DNA from: Ciceribacter lividus
GTDB taxonomy: Bacteria; Pseudomonadota; Alphaproteobacteria; Rhizobiales; Rhizobiaceae
Length of the DNA stretch: 64,000 bases
Direction: 5' to 3'
NCBI RefSeq assembly: GCF_003337715.1
Contig: NZ_QPIX01000003.1
Coordinates: 161,583 to 225,582, forward strand
Shown here: piece after piece, positions 1-9,904 of the stretch
Numbering within the stretch: position 1 is the first letter of the stretch
Layout of the letters: each line of letters begins with the position of its first letter
Notes under the pieces: generated by a model
Told to the model about the DNA's origin: nothing
Databases searched by the model: none
What the model saw: only the letters and a program-made list of their open reading frames with translations
Translations under genes and position numbers: made by a program

Positions 1-135
1 GCGAAACGTGGTAAACAAGCCGTTAACCTGGCGTTTCTTTTTTAACGATTTGTAAGATTTCTGCGGCACTCCGGCGCCATCGTGGATCGATATTCCGCTC
101 CCGGGGAAGGGCGGCGAAATTTGCGGTCGCGACGA

Positions 136-159
136 ATTGACGTTTACGCAAACGTCAAT
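136..159. promoter_or_regulatory. Palindromic operator upstream of beta-oxidation genes
   Basis: Two perfect 10-bp inverted arms, ATTGACGTTT and AAACGTCAAT, flank a 4-bp ACGC centre. The site ends about 50 bp before the acyl-CoA dehydrogenase start. Length and symmetry fit a dimeric repressor of fatty-acid or branched-chain acyl-CoA catabolism (LiuR/PsrA/FadR-like roles); which family binds is inference, and no regulator gene is adjacent. Confidence 0.5.
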
Positions 160-210
160 ATTATAGCGACCACACCCGCTGTCAGGATCAGTCTCGGAGG
201 AAGATGACAC

Positions 211-2004
211 ATGCCTGTCTACAAGGCCCCGGTTAACGATACGCTTTTCGTGCTCAACGACGTGCTTGGCCTCGAACGTTACCACAACCTGCCCGGCTTC
301 GAGGAGGCAAGCCCGGACATGGTCGAGGCGATCGTCGGCGAAGCCGCAAAGCTGGCGGAAGAGGAGCTGTTCCCGCTCAACCTTTCCGGCGACCAGGAAG
401 GCTGCAAGCGCGACGACAGCGGCAACGTCAGCGTGCCGAAGGGTTTCAAGGAGGCCTATGACGCCTATTGCCAGAGTGGCTGGATCGGTCTTGCCGTTCC
501 GCAGGAATTCGGCGGGCAGGGGTTGCCCTACACCCTGCATGCGGCCGTCGGCGAGTACATGTCGTCCGCCAACATGGCGCTGATGATGTACCCGGGCCTG
601 ACGCAGGGCGCGATCGCGGCGATCCTCGTTCACGGTTCCGACGCCCAGAAGCAGACCTATCTGCCGAAGATGGTCGAAGGCACCTGGTCCGGCACGATGA
701 ACCTGACCGAGCCGCACTGCGGCACCGACCTCGGTATGCTGCGCACCAAGGCTGTTCCTCAGTCCGACGGCAGCTACAAGATCTCGGGTCAGAAGATCTT
801 CATCTCGGCCGGCGAGCATGGCATGACCGAGAACATCATCCATCTGGTGCTCGCCCGCATAGAGGGCGCGCCGGAGGGCACGAAGGGTATTTCACTCTTC
901 ATCGTGCCGAAGTTCCTCGTCAACGATGACGGCTCCGTCGGCACCCGCAACACGGTTTCTTGTGGTGCCATCGAGCACAAGATGGGCATTCACGGCAATT
1001 CGACCTGCGTCATGAACTATGACGAGGCGACCGGCTACCTGATCGGCGCGGAGAACAAGGGTCTCGCCGCCATGTTCGTGATGATGAACGAGGCGCGTCT
1101 CGGTGTCGGTCTGCAGGGCCTCTCCATCGCCGAGGTGGCCTACCAGAACGCCGCCAACTACGCTCGCGAGCGCATCCAGGGTCGTTCGCTCTCCGGCGTC
1201 AAGGCACCCGACAAAAAAGCCGATCCGATCATCGTACACCCCGATGTCCGCCGCGCGCTCTTGACGATCAGGGCCTTCACCGAGGCCGGCCGCGCCTTCA
1301 CGCTGTGGACCGCGCTGAAGTCGGACATCGCCCACCGTTCGGGCGATGCTGCCGAACGGCAGGCAGCCGACGATACCCTCGGCCTGATGACGCCGATATT
1401 GAAGGGCGTCCTGACCGACAAGGGCTTTGATCACGCCGTCATGGCCCAGCAGATCTTCGGTGGCCACGGTTACATCGAGGAACATGGCATGAGCCAGTAT
1501 GTCCGCGATGCCCGCATCGCCATGATCTACGAAGGCGCGAACGGCATCCAGGCACTCGATCTGGTCGGCCGCAAGCTCGGCATGAACGGCGGCCGCGCCG
1601 TCATGGCACTGTTCAAGGAAATCGGCGACTTCTGCGAGGAACATCGCAGCGATGAAGCGATGGTGGTCTATACCAAGGGCCTGAAGAAGGGGTTGAACGA
1701 CCTGCAGGCGGCCACCATGTGGTTCATGCAGAATGCCATGGCCAAGCCCGACAACGCGGGCGCCGGCTCCACCGATTACATGCACCTCTTCGGTCTGGTC
1801 GTTCTCGGCTACATGTGGGCCAAGATGGCGAAGGCCGCCAAGGACAATCTCGCCGCTGGCACCGGCGATGCCGACTACTACAAGAACAAGCTGATCACCG
1901 GTCGCTTCTACATGGAGCGGATCATGCCGGAAACCGCGCTGCGCAAGAGCCGCATCGAGACCGGCGCCGACACCACCATGGAGATGGCCGCGGAGGCGTT
2001 CTGA
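211..2004 (+). CDS. Acyl-CoA dehydrogenase
   Basis: A 597-residue flavoprotein that would carry out the first oxidation of fatty acid beta-oxidation (acyl-CoA to trans-2-enoyl-CoA) in the cytoplasm. It has an N-terminal helical domain, a middle domain with the [11 protein letters not shown] flavin/substrate segment near residues 166-176, and a C-terminal helical domain with the [12 protein letters not shown] motif, where Glu441 is the probable catalytic base. About 130 further C-terminal residues match the long ACAD subfamily found beside thiolase and FadB genes in rhizobia. The ATG follows a strong CGGAGGAAG ribosome site. It is the first gene of a fatty acid degradation unit and lies behind the palindrome at 136-159. 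Chain-length preference cannot be read from sequence. Confidence 0.93.
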   Translation: MPVYKAPVNDTLFVLNDVLGLERYHNLPGFEEASPDMVEAIVGEAAKLAEEELFPLNLSGDQEGCKRDDSGNVSVPKGFKEAYDAYCQSGWIGLAVPQEFGGQGLPYTLHAAVGEYMSSANMALMMYPGLTQGAIAAILVHGSDAQKQTYLPKMVEGTWSGTMNLTEPHCGTDLGMLRTKAVPQSDGSYKISGQKIFISAGEHGMTENIIHLVLARIEGAPEGTKGISLFIVPKFLVNDDGSVGTRNTVSCGAIEHKMGIHGNSTCVMNYDEATGYLIGAENKGLAAMFVMMNEARLGVGLQGLSIAEVAYQNAANYARERIQGRSLSGVKAPDKKADPIIVHPDVRRALLTIRAFTEAGRAFTLWTALKSDIAHRSGDAAERQAADDTLGLMTPILKGVLTDKGFDHAVMAQQIFGGHGYIEEHGMSQYVRDARIAMIYEGANGIQALDLVGRKLGMNGGRAVMALFKEIGDFCEEHRSDEAMVVYTKGLKKGLNDLQAATMWFMQNAMAKPDNAGAGSTDYMHLFGLVVLGYMWAKMAKAAKDNLAAGTGDADYYKNKLITGRFYMERIMPETALRKSRIETGADTTMEMAAEAF

Positions 2005-2008
2005 TTTT

Positions 2009-2112
2009 CCCCTTCTCCCCGGCGGGGAGAAGGTGGCCGAAGGCCGGATGAGGGGGCTGCCCCCTCATCGCCTCGCATTCGCTCGGCACTTCTCCCCGCT
2101 GGGGAGGAGAGG
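2009..2112. repeat. RIME-like intergenic palindromic repeat
   Basis: The spacer between the dehydrogenase and thiolase genes holds consecutive palindromes: CCTTCTCCCC/GGGGAGAAGG at 2011-2033, AGGGGGC/GCCCCCT at 2051-2065, and a TCTCCCC/GGGGAGGAGA arm pair at 2091-2110. This composition (CTTCTCCCC..GGGGAGAAG, GGCCGGATGAGGGG) is that of the Rhizobium-specific intergenic mosaic elements found in many copies in Rhizobiaceae. It lies within the operon, so it may form mRNA structure that separates expression of the two genes. Confidence 0.75.
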
Positions 2113-2155
2113 GACAATGAATTTCCGGCGCCCAGGCGCCCAAGGGAGAGAAACC

Positions 2156-3364
2156 ATGACCGAAGTCTATATCTATGACCACGTGCGCACGCCGCGCGGC
2201 CGCGGCAAGAAGGACGGTGCGCTGCATGAAGTACCGACGCCGCGCCTCGCGGCGAAGGCTCTGGAAGCATTGCGTGACCGCAACGGCCTCGACACCTCGA
2301 CCGTCGACGACATCATCTTCGGCTGCGTCGATCCGGTGATGGAAGCTGGTGCCGTGATCCCGAAGGCAGCCGCCTTCGAGGCTGGATACGCGTTCAGAGC
2401 CCCCGGCATCCAGATTTCGCGCTTCTGCGCCTCGGGTCTCGACGCGGTCAACCTCGCCACCGGCAAGGTCAAGTCCGGCTCGGACGACATCGTGATCGCC
2501 GGCGGCGTCGAATCGATGTCCCGTATCGGCATGGGCATGTCGGGCGGTGCCTGGTACATGGACCCCTCGGTCAACTTCCCGGCCTATTTCATGCCGCAGG
2601 GCGTGTCGGCCGACCTCATCGCCACGAAGTACGGCATCTCCCGCGACGACGTGGATGCCTATGCCGTCGAAAGTCAGCGACGTTCGGCCGAATCCTGGGC
2701 GAAGGGCCATTTCGCCAAGTCGGTGATCCCGGTGAAGGATGCCAACGGCCTCGTCATTCTCGACCGCGACGAGCACATGCGTCCCGGCACCGACATGCAG
2801 GCGTTGGCGCAGCTGCAGCCCTCCTTCCAGATGCCGGGTGAAATGGGCGGCTTCGAAGCCGTGGCCATCCAGGCCCATCCGGAAGTCGAGCGCATCAACT
2901 ATATTCACCACGCCGGCAATTCTTCGGGCATCGTCGACGGTGCCGCCGCCGTTCTGATCGGCTCCAAGGAGGGCGGTGAATCGATGGGCCTCAAGCCCCG
3001 CGCCCGCGTTCGCGCGTTCACCAATATCGGCTCGGACCCGGCACTGATGCTGACCGGTCCGGTCGACGTCACCGAAAAGCTCCTGAAGAGGACCGGAATG
3101 AAGATTTCGGACTTCGACCTCTTCGAACTCAATGAGGCCTTCGCCGCCGTGGTGCTGCGCTTCATGCAGCATTTCGAGGTCGATCATTCGAAGATGAACG
3201 TCGCCGGTGGCGCGATCGCCATGGGGCATCCGCTCGGCGCGACCGGCGCCATGATCCTCGGCACGGTTCTCGACGAGCTGGAGCGCCGTGATCTCAACAC
3301 CGCGCTCGTCACGCTCTGCATCGGTGCCGGGATGGGTACCGCGACCGTCATCGAACGCGTCTGA
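2156..3364 (+). CDS. fadA: Acetyl-CoA acyltransferase (thiolase)
   Basis: A 402-residue thiolase, catalysing thiolytic cleavage of 3-ketoacyl-CoA, the last step of beta-oxidation. The three signature sites are present: nucleophilic Cys91 in [12 protein letters not shown], His358 in [13 protein letters not shown] and Cys388 in LCIGAGMG. The ATG at 2156 follows AAGGGAGAG; an in-frame extension back to 2033 would read into the repeat and is rejected. It lies between an acyl-CoA dehydrogenase and a FadB-type protein, so degradation rather than acetoacetyl-CoA synthesis is the likely role. Confidence 0.92.
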   Translation: MTEVYIYDHVRTPRGRGKKDGALHEVPTPRLAAKALEALRDRNGLDTSTVDDIIFGCVDPVMEAGAVIPKAAAFEAGYAFRAPGIQISRFCASGLDAVNLATGKVKSGSDDIVIAGGVESMSRIGMGMSGGAWYMDPSVNFPAYFMPQGVSADLIATKYGISRDDVDAYAVESQRRSAESWAKGHFAKSVIPVKDANGLVILDRDEHMRPGTDMQALAQLQPSFQMPGEMGGFEAVAIQAHPEVERINYIHHAGNSSGIVDGAAAVLIGSKEGGESMGLKPRARVRAFTNIGSDPALMLTGPVDVTEKLLKRTGMKISDFDLFELNEAFAAVVLRFMQHFEVDHSKMNVAGGAIAMGHPLGATGAMILGTVLDELERRDLNTALVTLCIGAGMGTATVIERV

Positions 3365-3380
3365 TCCGGGGAGGAAGAAT

Positions 3381-5594
3381 ATGACCTACAAGAACTTCAC
3401 CATCGAAACCGACGCCGACGGCATTGCCCTGGTCACCTGGGACATGCCCGACAAGTCGATGAACGTTTTCACCGTCGAGGTCATGGACGAGATAGAGAAG
3501 ATCGTCGACCAGACCGTTGCTGACGCAGACATCAAGGGCGTGGTCTTCACCTCCGGCAAGAAGACCTTCTCCGGCGGTGCCGATCTCACCATGATCAAGG
3601 GCATGTTCTCCATGCTCGAGGAAGAGAAGGCGAAGGATCCGGCCGGCGCGGTCCGCAAGCTCTTCGATGCCGCCGGCCGAATGACCTGGCTGTGGCGCAA
3701 GATCGAGACCTGCGGCAAGCCGTGGGTCGCGGCGATCAACGGTACCTGCATGGGCGGCGCGACGGAACTGTCGCTGGCCTGCCACGGTCGGGTTGCTTCG
3801 AACGCCAAGTCGGTCAAGATCGGGCTGCCGGAAGTCAAGGTCGGCATCTTCCCGGGCGCCGGCGGTACCCAGCGTGTTGCGCGTCTCGCCAATACGCAGG
3901 ACGCCTTGCAGATGATGACCACGGGTTCGAGCCTGACCGCCGCCCGCGCCAAGGCGATGAACCTCGTCCATCAGGTCGTCGAGCCGGATCAGTTGATCTC
4001 GGCCGCCAAGCAGATGATCAAGGATGGTCTGAAACCCGTCGCCCCGTGGGACGAAAAGGGCTTCAAGGTGCCCGGCGGCGGCATCTGGACTCCGGCGTCG
4101 GCCCAGCTCTGGCCGGCCGCCTCCGCCATCCTGCGCCGCGAGACCGCCGGCAACTATCCGGCCGCGCTCGCCATCCTGAAGTGCGTCTACGAAGGTCTGC
4201 AGGTGCCGTTCGACACCGGTCTCAGGATCGAGCAGCGCTACTTCACGCAGATCGTACAGACCAAGGAAGCGTTCGGCATGATCCGTTCGCTCTTTGTCTC
4301 CATGCAGGAGCTCGGCAAGGGCGCCCGTCGCCCGGCAGGCGTCGGGAAGACCGAACTCAACAAGGTCGGCGTCGTCGGCGCCGGCTTCATGGGCGCGTCT
4401 ATCGCCTATGTCACGGCGGCCGCGGGCATCCCGGTGGTGCTGATCGACCGCGACATCGAGGCGGCGACCAAGGGCAAGTCCGTGTCCGAAGGCCTCGTCG
4501 CCGGCGCGGTCGGCAAGGGCCGGATGTCGAAGGAAGACGGAGAAAAGCTGCTCTCCCTCATCACCCCGTCTGCCGACTACGCCTCGCTCTCCGATGCGAA
4601 CCTCGTCGTCGAGGCCGTGTTCGAGGATCGCGACGTGAAGAAGGCCGTCATCGAGGCCGTCGAGGCCGTCCTGCCGGAGGGCGCGATCTTCGCCTCCAAT
4701 ACCTCTACGCTGCCGATCACCGGTCTCGCCAAGAATTCGAAGCGTCCGGCCCAGTTTATCGGCGTGCATTTCTTCTCGCCGGTTGAGAAGATGATGCTGA
4801 CCGAAGTGATCCTCGGCAAGGAAACGGGCGACAAGGCGCTGGCCGTCGCGCTCGACTACGTCGCGGCGATCAAGAAGACGCCGATCGTGGTCAATGATAC
4901 CCGCGGCTTCTATGTCAACCGTTGCGTCTTCCGCTACATCAACGAAGCCTATGACATGCTGGCCGAGGGCGTGCCCGCGGTGATGATCGAGAATGCGGCG
5001 AAGTTCGCCGGCATGCCGGTCGGTCCGCTTTCGCTGAACGACGAGGTTGCCGTCGACCTCTCGCAGAAGATCATGCGCGCCTCGATTGCCGATCTGGGCG
5101 AGGCCTCGGTCAAGCCGGAGCACATGAAGCTCATCGACAAGATGGTGGACGAACTCGACCGTCGCGGCCGCAAGAACGGCAAGGGCTTCTACGAGTATCC
5201 GGCGAAGCCCGCCAAGAAGTTCCTGTGGCCCGGCCTCAAGGAACTCTATCCGCAGCAGAAGCCGGAGAACGTCAGCGTCAAGACCCTGCAGGAGCGTCTG
5301 CTCGTCACCATCGCGCTGGAAGCGGCCCGTACCATGGAAGAGGGCATCGTCACCGATCCGCGCGAGGCCGATGTCGGCTCTATCCTCGGCTTCGGCTTCG
5401 CCCCCTATACCGGCGGCACGCTCTCCTACATCGACGGCATGGGCGTGAAGACCTTCGTGGAACTCTGCGAGAAGCTCGCAGCCTCCTACGGCGACCACTT
5501 CAAGCCGACGCCGCTGCTTCTCGACATGGCCGCCAAGGGCGAGACTTTCTACGGTCGCTTCGATCCCTACGGCCAGGTGGAAAAGGCAGCGTAA
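3381..5594 (+). CDS. fadB: Bifunctional enoyl-CoA hydratase / 3-hydroxyacyl-CoA dehydrogenase
   Basis: A 737-residue FadB-type protein that hydrates enoyl-CoA and oxidises the 3-hydroxyacyl-CoA product with NAD. The N-terminal crotonase domain (about 1-200) keeps the catalytic Glu pair, Glu129 in [12 protein letters not shown] and Glu151 in [14 protein letters not shown]. The Rossmann domain begins near residue 331 ([10 protein letters not shown]). His463 in [11 protein letters not shown] is the dehydrogenase catalytic His, and two C-terminal 3HCDH repeats follow. The start at 3381 has a GGGGAGGAAGA ribosome site, 16 bp after the thiolase stop. With its neighbours it forms a complete beta-oxidation spiral. 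Confidence 0.95.
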   Translation: MTYKNFTIETDADGIALVTWDMPDKSMNVFTVEVMDEIEKIVDQTVADADIKGVVFTSGKKTFSGGADLTMIKGMFSMLEEEKAKDPAGAVRKLFDAAGRMTWLWRKIETCGKPWVAAINGTCMGGATELSLACHGRVASNAKSVKIGLPEVKVGIFPGAGGTQRVARLANTQDALQMMTTGSSLTAARAKAMNLVHQVVEPDQLISAAKQMIKDGLKPVAPWDEKGFKVPGGGIWTPASAQLWPAASAILRRETAGNYPAALAILKCVYEGLQVPFDTGLRIEQRYFTQIVQTKEAFGMIRSLFVSMQELGKGARRPAGVGKTELNKVGVVGAGFMGASIAYVTAAAGIPVVLIDRDIEAATKGKSVSEGLVAGAVGKGRMSKEDGEKLLSLITPSADYASLSDANLVVEAVFEDRDVKKAVIEAVEAVLPEGAIFASNTSTLPITGLAKNSKRPAQFIGVHFFSPVEKMMLTEVILGKETGDKALAVALDYVAAIKKTPIVVNDTRGFYVNRCVFRYINEAYDMLAEGVPAVMIENAAKFAGMPVGPLSLNDEVAVDLSQKIMRASIADLGEASVKPEHMKLIDKMVDELDRRGRKNGKGFYEYPAKPAKKFLWPGLKELYPQQKPENVSVKTLQERLLVTIALEAARTMEEGIVTDPREADVGSILGFGFAPYTGGTLSYIDGMGVKTFVELCEKLAASYGDHFKPTPLLLDMAAKGETFYGRFDPYGQVEKAA

Positions 5595-5637
5595 CGTTGC
5601 ACCATTCTTTCGCGAGAGAGCGAGGAAATGAATTTGG

Positions 5638-5666
5638 AAGGCGGCTCCGGCCGCCTTTCTCTTTTT
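5638..5666 (+). terminator. Rho-independent terminator
   Basis: The stem AAGGCGG/CCGCCTT with loop CTCCGG is followed by TCTCTTTTT. It closes the beta-oxidation unit, and being nearly symmetric it may also serve the convergent glycerophosphodiesterase gene. Confidence 0.8.
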
Positions 5667-5688
5667 GACGGCCTCGGTGCCCGACGTC

Positions 5689-6720
5689 TCACGATCCGGT
5701 CGAATAGGGCCTCCGCAACCCCTGCCGCTCGAGCCAGCCGATCAGCGCCTTCGGCTCGTCGGTCTGGATGATGGTGACACCGTGGTCGATCCAGAAGCCG
5801 TAGACCTCGTCCGGACGTCCGCTGGACATTGCGAGCCCGTCGCCGCGCCCGCCGGCGACCATTCCCTCGGGCCGGTTGGTAATCGGATAGGTATTTATCC
5901 AGAGATGGGTGTTGTTGCGGATCGCAACCGCGCGCGCCTGGGCGGAAAACAGGGCGCCGCCGTCCGTTGTCGGGCCGGGCGCGCCATCCTTGTGCCAGAC
6001 CACCAGTTCGGCGGCCGGAGCCGCCACCTGTCTGTCGACCTTCTCGATGAAGCTCGCGTCGCGGACCGCATCATCGGCGAGAATCGGCATGAAGAGCACG
6101 TTACCCCCGATGCGATCGAGCACCGCCTTCGTTCGGGCGAGCCGTTCCTCGTTCCAGATCGGTGCCTTGACGACGATGCCATCAGCCATCCCGAGGCGAC
6201 GTGCGACCGCGACGATGTCCGGCAGGTCTTCCGGCTCCAGCTTGTTGTCGACGTTGACGAGGATCCGACCGCGGGCGTGGGTCAGCATCTCTTCGAAGGT
6301 CGGGACGGGTTCGGCACTCACTGCGCCGCTTGCCTCGACTTTCAGCCGGCACCGGCGAAGCTCCTCGAGCGTGTGGTCGCTCACCGCGCCGACGCAGGTG
6401 GTGGTGCGCTCCAGCGTCGGGTCGTGCATGACCACGAGCGCGCCGTCGTGCGAGCGGCGGACGTCGAGTTCGACCAACTCGACCCCGAGCGAAACGGAAT
6501 TGTCGATCGCCGCCTTCGAATTTTCGGGGCGCATGGTCTGCCCGCTTTCCTTCCATCCCGCCCGGTGCGCCACCACCATCACATGGTCGCGCCAGCGGTT
6601 GGCGTCGCTCAGGCGTTCGCGGATCTGGGAACTACGCCCACCCGCCGGCATGGAGGCATCTGTGGCAATCGTCGGCGCCACAAGAAGAACGGCGGCAAGC
6701 ATTGGGGCGAGGCGGCGCAT
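5689..6720 (-). CDS. Glycerophosphodiester phosphodiesterase family protein, exported
   Basis: A 343-residue protein predicted to hydrolyse glycerophosphodiesters to glycerol-3-phosphate and an alcohol. An N-terminal signal peptide (about residues 1-20, MRRLAPMLAAVLLVAPTIAT) indicates periplasmic location. The GDPD active-site pattern is visible: His52-Arg53 (VVAHRAG), Glu66 (PENS), Glu84 and Asp86 (ELVELDV), and His99 with Asp100 (VMHDPTLERT). The C-terminus DHGVTIIQTDEP is the usual end of the barrel. It is monocistronic and convergent with the beta-oxidation genes. The true substrate could be a phospholipid head-group diester or another phosphodiester. Confidence 0.88.
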   Translation of the reverse strand: MRRLAPMLAAVLLVAPTIATDASMPAGGRSSQIRERLSDANRWRDHVMVVAHRAGWKESGQTMRPENSKAAIDNSVSLGVELVELDVRRSHDGALVVMHDPTLERTTTCVGAVSDHTLEELRRCRLKVEASGAVSAEPVPTFEEMLTHARGRILVNVDNKLEPEDLPDIVAVARRLGMADGIVVKAPIWNEERLARTKAVLDRIGGNVLFMPILADDAVRDASFIEKVDRQVAAPAAELVVWHKDGAPGPTTDGGALFSAQARAVAIRNNTHLWINTYPITNRPEGMVAGGRGDGLAMSSGRPDEVYGFWIDHGVTIIQTDEPKALIGWLERQGLRRPYSTGS

Positions 6721-6833
6721 CGGTCAATCCTCCATCCTGTTTCGTCAGGAGAGCGGATAGGCGGGCTCGGTCACAGAGGCGTGACGGATCGGTGAATCTT
6801 CGATGACAGTGTGGGAGCTCGATGCCGATGTCG

Positions 6834-6872
6834 CGGATTTCGCCGGAAACGTCTTGCAAAAGACGAAATCCG
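6834..6872 (+). ncRNA. Structured element in the cold-shock leader
   Basis: The arms CGGATTTC (6834-6841) and GAAATCCG (6865-6872) enclose a 9-nt bulge and an inner stem GTCTT/AAGAC capped by GCAA. This lies within the 300-bp gene-free stretch (6721-7020) ahead of the cold-shock gene. Long structured 5' leaders are typical of CspA-type genes; whether transcription starts upstream of the hairpin is not known from sequence. Nothing else is recognised in this stretch. Confidence 0.45.
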
Positions 6873-7020
6873 CACTTAGTTGTATCGCCATCGATCTTGC
6901 TAGACGAACTCTGTCCCGGCCGTTGGTGCCGTTCTGGCGAACTTCCCTTCAAAATCGGTTACACCACCGCAGCACCCGCATGCTGCACAACTTTCGACGC
7001 GATTGAAAAGGAAATCGTCA

Positions 7021-7229
7021 TGAACACTGGTATCGTAAAATGGTTCAACGCCACCAAGGGCTACGGCTTCATTCAGCCGGACGACGGTTCTGCGGATGTC
7101 TTCGTCCACATCTCTGCCGTTGAACGCGCCGGCATGCGCGAGCTCAAGGAAGGCCAGAAGCTCTCCTTCGAGTTGGCTCGCGACAAGCGTTCGGGCAAGA
7201 CCTCTGCGGACAACCTGCAGGCTCTCTAA
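7021..7229 (+). CDS. Cold-shock protein, CspA family
   Basis: A 69-residue single cold-shock domain that binds single-stranded RNA/DNA and acts as an RNA chaperone. RNP1 (KGYGFIQP, residues 14-21) and RNP2 (VFVHIS, residues 28-33) are intact, with the usual GIVKWFN start. The ATG follows AAAAGGAAA. It is a monocistronic gene with a long leader and its own terminator. Rhizobia carry several paralogues, so the exact paralogue number is not assigned. Confidence 0.95.
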
Positions 7230-7290
7230 TCGGAATTGTTCTCCGGAGCGCGACCACGGATCTGCCGGCGCGCTTTGTCGAGATCAAGGG

Positions 7291-7320
7291 AAGGTCGGGT
7301 TCGCCCGGCCTTTTTTTGTT
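7291..7320 (+). terminator. Rho-independent terminator after cold-shock gene
   Basis: The stem GGTCGGG/CCCGGCC with a short TTCG loop is followed by seven consecutive T residues. It sits 60 bp past the cold-shock stop codon. Confidence 0.88.
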
Positions 7321-7408
7321 TGCGACGGACTTGCCACGCTATGCCCACGATCGTCCCTTTACTTGTTTCGGCGCTGCCCTAGGCTTCTATGAAGGAAAAG
7401 GAGCTGCG

Positions 7409-9118
7409 ATGAACGACAGAGCAAAAGCGCCGGCCAGGACCACGTTGCGCACGATCCAGGCGGATCTGCCCGTCAATGCGGTGTGGCATATCTGGCTGAA
7501 GGCCATGGTGCCCGGCATCCAGGGCGCGCTTTCCTTTTCCAGTGCGAACGGCAAGTTCGGCGAGGTGATCGCCAGCAACGCCGAAGAGTATTCCTTCCGC
7601 ATCTACCACGTCTTCGGCGGCGGTCCGGTCGAGATAAGCTACGACACGGACACCACCTCCGTCTCAGTTGCCTACTGGTTCACCGCCCAGGAGGTGCTGG
7701 AGACGGGAATAACCGTCGTGCACACCAACCCGGCCAATGCACCGCCGGACCTGCCTGAGTCCTATCATTTTCGCCCGCCCTTCGGCTGGATGAATGATCC
7801 GAACGGTTTCGGCCGTTTCGGCGGCAGGCCACATCTCTTTTACCAGCACTATTCGCACGGCCTGCGGTGGAACAACATGCACTGGGGCCATGCCGTCTCC
7901 TCCGACTATCTGCGCTGGCGGCATCTGCCGATCTTTCTCTTCCCGTCGGAGGATCTGATGGCACGGCCGGACCGGCGGGGAGGCGCCTTTTCCGGGTCGG
8001 CGATCGCCTTGCCGAACGCACCGGGCATCCGCGTCTTTTTCACCGAGAAGGTGCAGGATCGCGCACCGGAGCAGGAGATCCAGATGACGGCGACCTCGTC
8101 GGACCTCTTCAGTGCCGGACAGGCGGAGGTCATCCTGCCCAGTCGTCCGGAGGGCGAGGGCCTGACCTTCGACTTCCGTGATCCTTACGTGTTCAAAGGC
8201 CCGGACGGACACTGGAAGATGCTTCTCGGCAGCCAGAGTGCGGAGGGCGGGGTCATCCTGCTCTACGAGACGCTGGACGTGACCGCTGCGGGAGGCTGGA
8301 CCTATCTCGGCAAGCTCCTGGTCGAGAAGCGTCATGCGACGACGGCCATCGAATGTCCTTGCATGTTGCCGCTCGACGGCGTCCTGACCGACCCTGCAAC
8401 TCGCTGGGTGCTGATCTACGGGCTGATGAACAGCGTCGACGCGGCGACCGGACGGCGCAATCTCACCATGGCGGAGGTCGGCTGGTTCGACGGGCGAGAC
8501 TTTTCGCGCGAGTTCATCCAGGAACTGGACTTCGGCGCCGACAATTATGCCTTCCAGGCGTTTCTCGACGGCGATGCGCCGGTCGGGATGGGCTGGCTCG
8601 CCAATTGGGCGGAAGCCTCGCCGACCATCGACTTCCCGACGGCCATGACGCTCCCGCGCACCTTGAAGCTCGGCGGCAACGGGCTTCTGACACCGCCGAT
8701 CGGTGCGGCCGAGAGCCTCAGAGGCTACATTCTCGACCGCACGCGCCTGGCCGCCGGACAGGGCGTGTCGTTCCTCCGCGGTGCGGTCGAAATCCTCTTC
8801 GAGCTCAAGGAGCCGGGTGCGCCCTTCGATCTCCAGTTCGATCATGCGAACGTGGACCTCGCCCTCGTCCAGGATGAGGCCGGCCTTTCGATCCGCCATC
8901 GTGTCGGGGATGGACCGTCGCCGAATTTCATCGCGCCGGGCGCGAAAGTGCGGCGGCTGCGCATCTTTCTCGACTATGGTTCGATCGAGGTCTTTGCGGA
9001 TCACGGCCGGTTTGTCGGCACCAAGCGGATTGCCGGGTTCGAGCCGGTCCGAGCCGCCAGGTTTGCGGCGGGGACCGAGAATGTCGCCCATGCCACGGTC
9101 TGGTCGCTGCGGCTCTGA
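7409..9118 (+). CDS. Glycoside hydrolase family 32 beta-fructosidase
   Basis: A 569-residue GH32 enzyme that would release fructose from sucrose or fructans. The catalytic triad is visible: nucleophile Asp130 in GWMNDPNGFG, transition-state Asp258 in DFRDPYVF, and acid/base Glu315 in IECPCM. About 115 residues precede the five-bladed propeller, and a beta-sandwich domain follows. No signal peptide is seen, so it is probably cytoplasmic. The ATG at 7409 has an AAAAGGAG site; upstream in-frame codons lack one. No sugar transporter or regulator flanks it. Substrate (sucrose, levan, inulin or an oligosaccharide) cannot be settled from sequence. Confidence 0.88.
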   Translation: MNDRAKAPARTTLRTIQADLPVNAVWHIWLKAMVPGIQGALSFSSANGKFGEVIASNAEEYSFRIYHVFGGGPVEISYDTDTTSVSVAYWFTAQEVLETGITVVHTNPANAPPDLPESYHFRPPFGWMNDPNGFGRFGGRPHLFYQHYSHGLRWNNMHWGHAVSSDYLRWRHLPIFLFPSEDLMARPDRRGGAFSGSAIALPNAPGIRVFFTEKVQDRAPEQEIQMTATSSDLFSAGQAEVILPSRPEGEGLTFDFRDPYVFKGPDGHWKMLLGSQSAEGGVILLYETLDVTAAGGWTYLGKLLVEKRHATTAIECPCMLPLDGVLTDPATRWVLIYGLMNSVDAATGRRNLTMAEVGWFDGRDFSREFIQELDFGADNYAFQAFLDGDAPVGMGWLANWAEASPTIDFPTAMTLPRTLKLGGNGLLTPPIGAAESLRGYILDRTRLAAGQGVSFLRGAVEILFELKEPGAPFDLQFDHANVDLALVQDEAGLSIRHRVGDGPSPNFIAPGAKVRRLRIFLDYGSIEVFADHGRFVGTKRIAGFEPVRAARFAAGTENVAHATVWSLRL

Positions 9119-9163
9119 CGGGTTCTCTGCCCCTGTTCTCGGCGAGCCTTCGCAATCATGTCG

Positions 9164-9904
9164 TCACCTGCCCCTGAAGAGCCGGGTGGCCAGGCTCTCG
9201 GGCAGCCCCGCCGCCCTTATCCTTGCGGCTGCCGTCTCGATGTCGTAACCTGCCCGGCGGAATTCCAGTTCGCGCATCTCGCTGTCGTAGAGGCCGAACG
9301 CCGCCGACGGGTCGCCGTCACGCGGCTGGCCGACCGCGCCCATGACCGCAAGCCAGCGCCGCTGCTGCAGGAGCGGAATGCCGGTGGCCGTGTAGGGAGA
9401 GAAGCTGGTGATCTTGCCGCTCGGCGCAAGGGCGTAGAGCGCCGGCCGGTGCACGTGGCCGCAGAAGCTGGCCCGTGCGGTGCAGGCGGCGAAGTGGTTG
9501 TCGGCGGCTTCGGCGTCGGTCACGTAGCGGAAGCGTTGCGGCGAGGATGCGTCCGCATGGACGTAGAGCCGGCATTCGTCGGTCGCTTCATACGGCAGCG
9601 TTGCGAGGTAGGCCTTTTCGTCGGTGGTGAGCTGCGTGCGCGTCCATTCCATGGCGGCCCGCGCCGTCTCGTTCATCGACACGCCCGGATCGGAGACCGC
9701 CTGATCGTGGTTGCCACGGATCACCACGGCGCCCTTCTCTGAAAGCTCCATCGTCTTTTGCACGCACCAGCCGGGATCGCCGCCATAGCCGACGATGTCG
9801 CCGAGGATGACGTAGCGCTCTGCGCCCTGCGTCTCGGCCGCGGCAAGGACAGCTTCGAACGCCTGCCGGTTGGCATGGATATCCGAAAGAATGGCGATCC
9901 GCAT
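9164..9904 (-). CDS. Metallophosphoesterase (calcineurin-like)
   Basis: A 246-residue dinuclear-metal phosphoesterase. All family motifs are present: Asp8-x-His10 (SDIHAN), Asp36 in LGDIVGYGGD, Asn65-His66 in RGNHDQ, His116, and the GHVH pair His150/His152. The ATG at 9904 is preceded by GGGAGGGA; this fixes the start over an upstream in-frame codon. The compact form and GDIVGYG segment resemble YfcE/PrpE-like enzymes acting on phosphodiesters or diadenosine polyphosphates, but the substrate is unknown. It is convergent with the GH32 gene. Confidence 0.87.
   Translation of the reverse strand: MRIAILSDIHANRQAFEAVLAAAETQGAERYVILGDIVGYGGDPGWCVQKTMELSEKGAVVIRGNHDQAVSDPGVSMNETARAAMEWTRTQLTTDEKAYLATLPYEATDECRLYVHADASSPQRFRYVTDAEAADNHFAACTARASFCGHVHRPALYALAPSGKITSFSPYTATGIPLLQQRRWLAVMGAVGQPRDGDPSAAFGLYDSEMRELEFRRAGYDIETAAARIRAAGLPESLATRLFRGR

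Noticed and set aside
2011..2033. Terminator after the acyl-CoA dehydrogenase
   Set aside because: The stem lacks a T run and belongs to the RIME-type repeat; the three beta-oxidation genes are better read as one unit.
6803..7006. Small gene upstream of the cold-shock gene
   Set aside because: It covers the structured leader, has no ribosome site and no conserved features.
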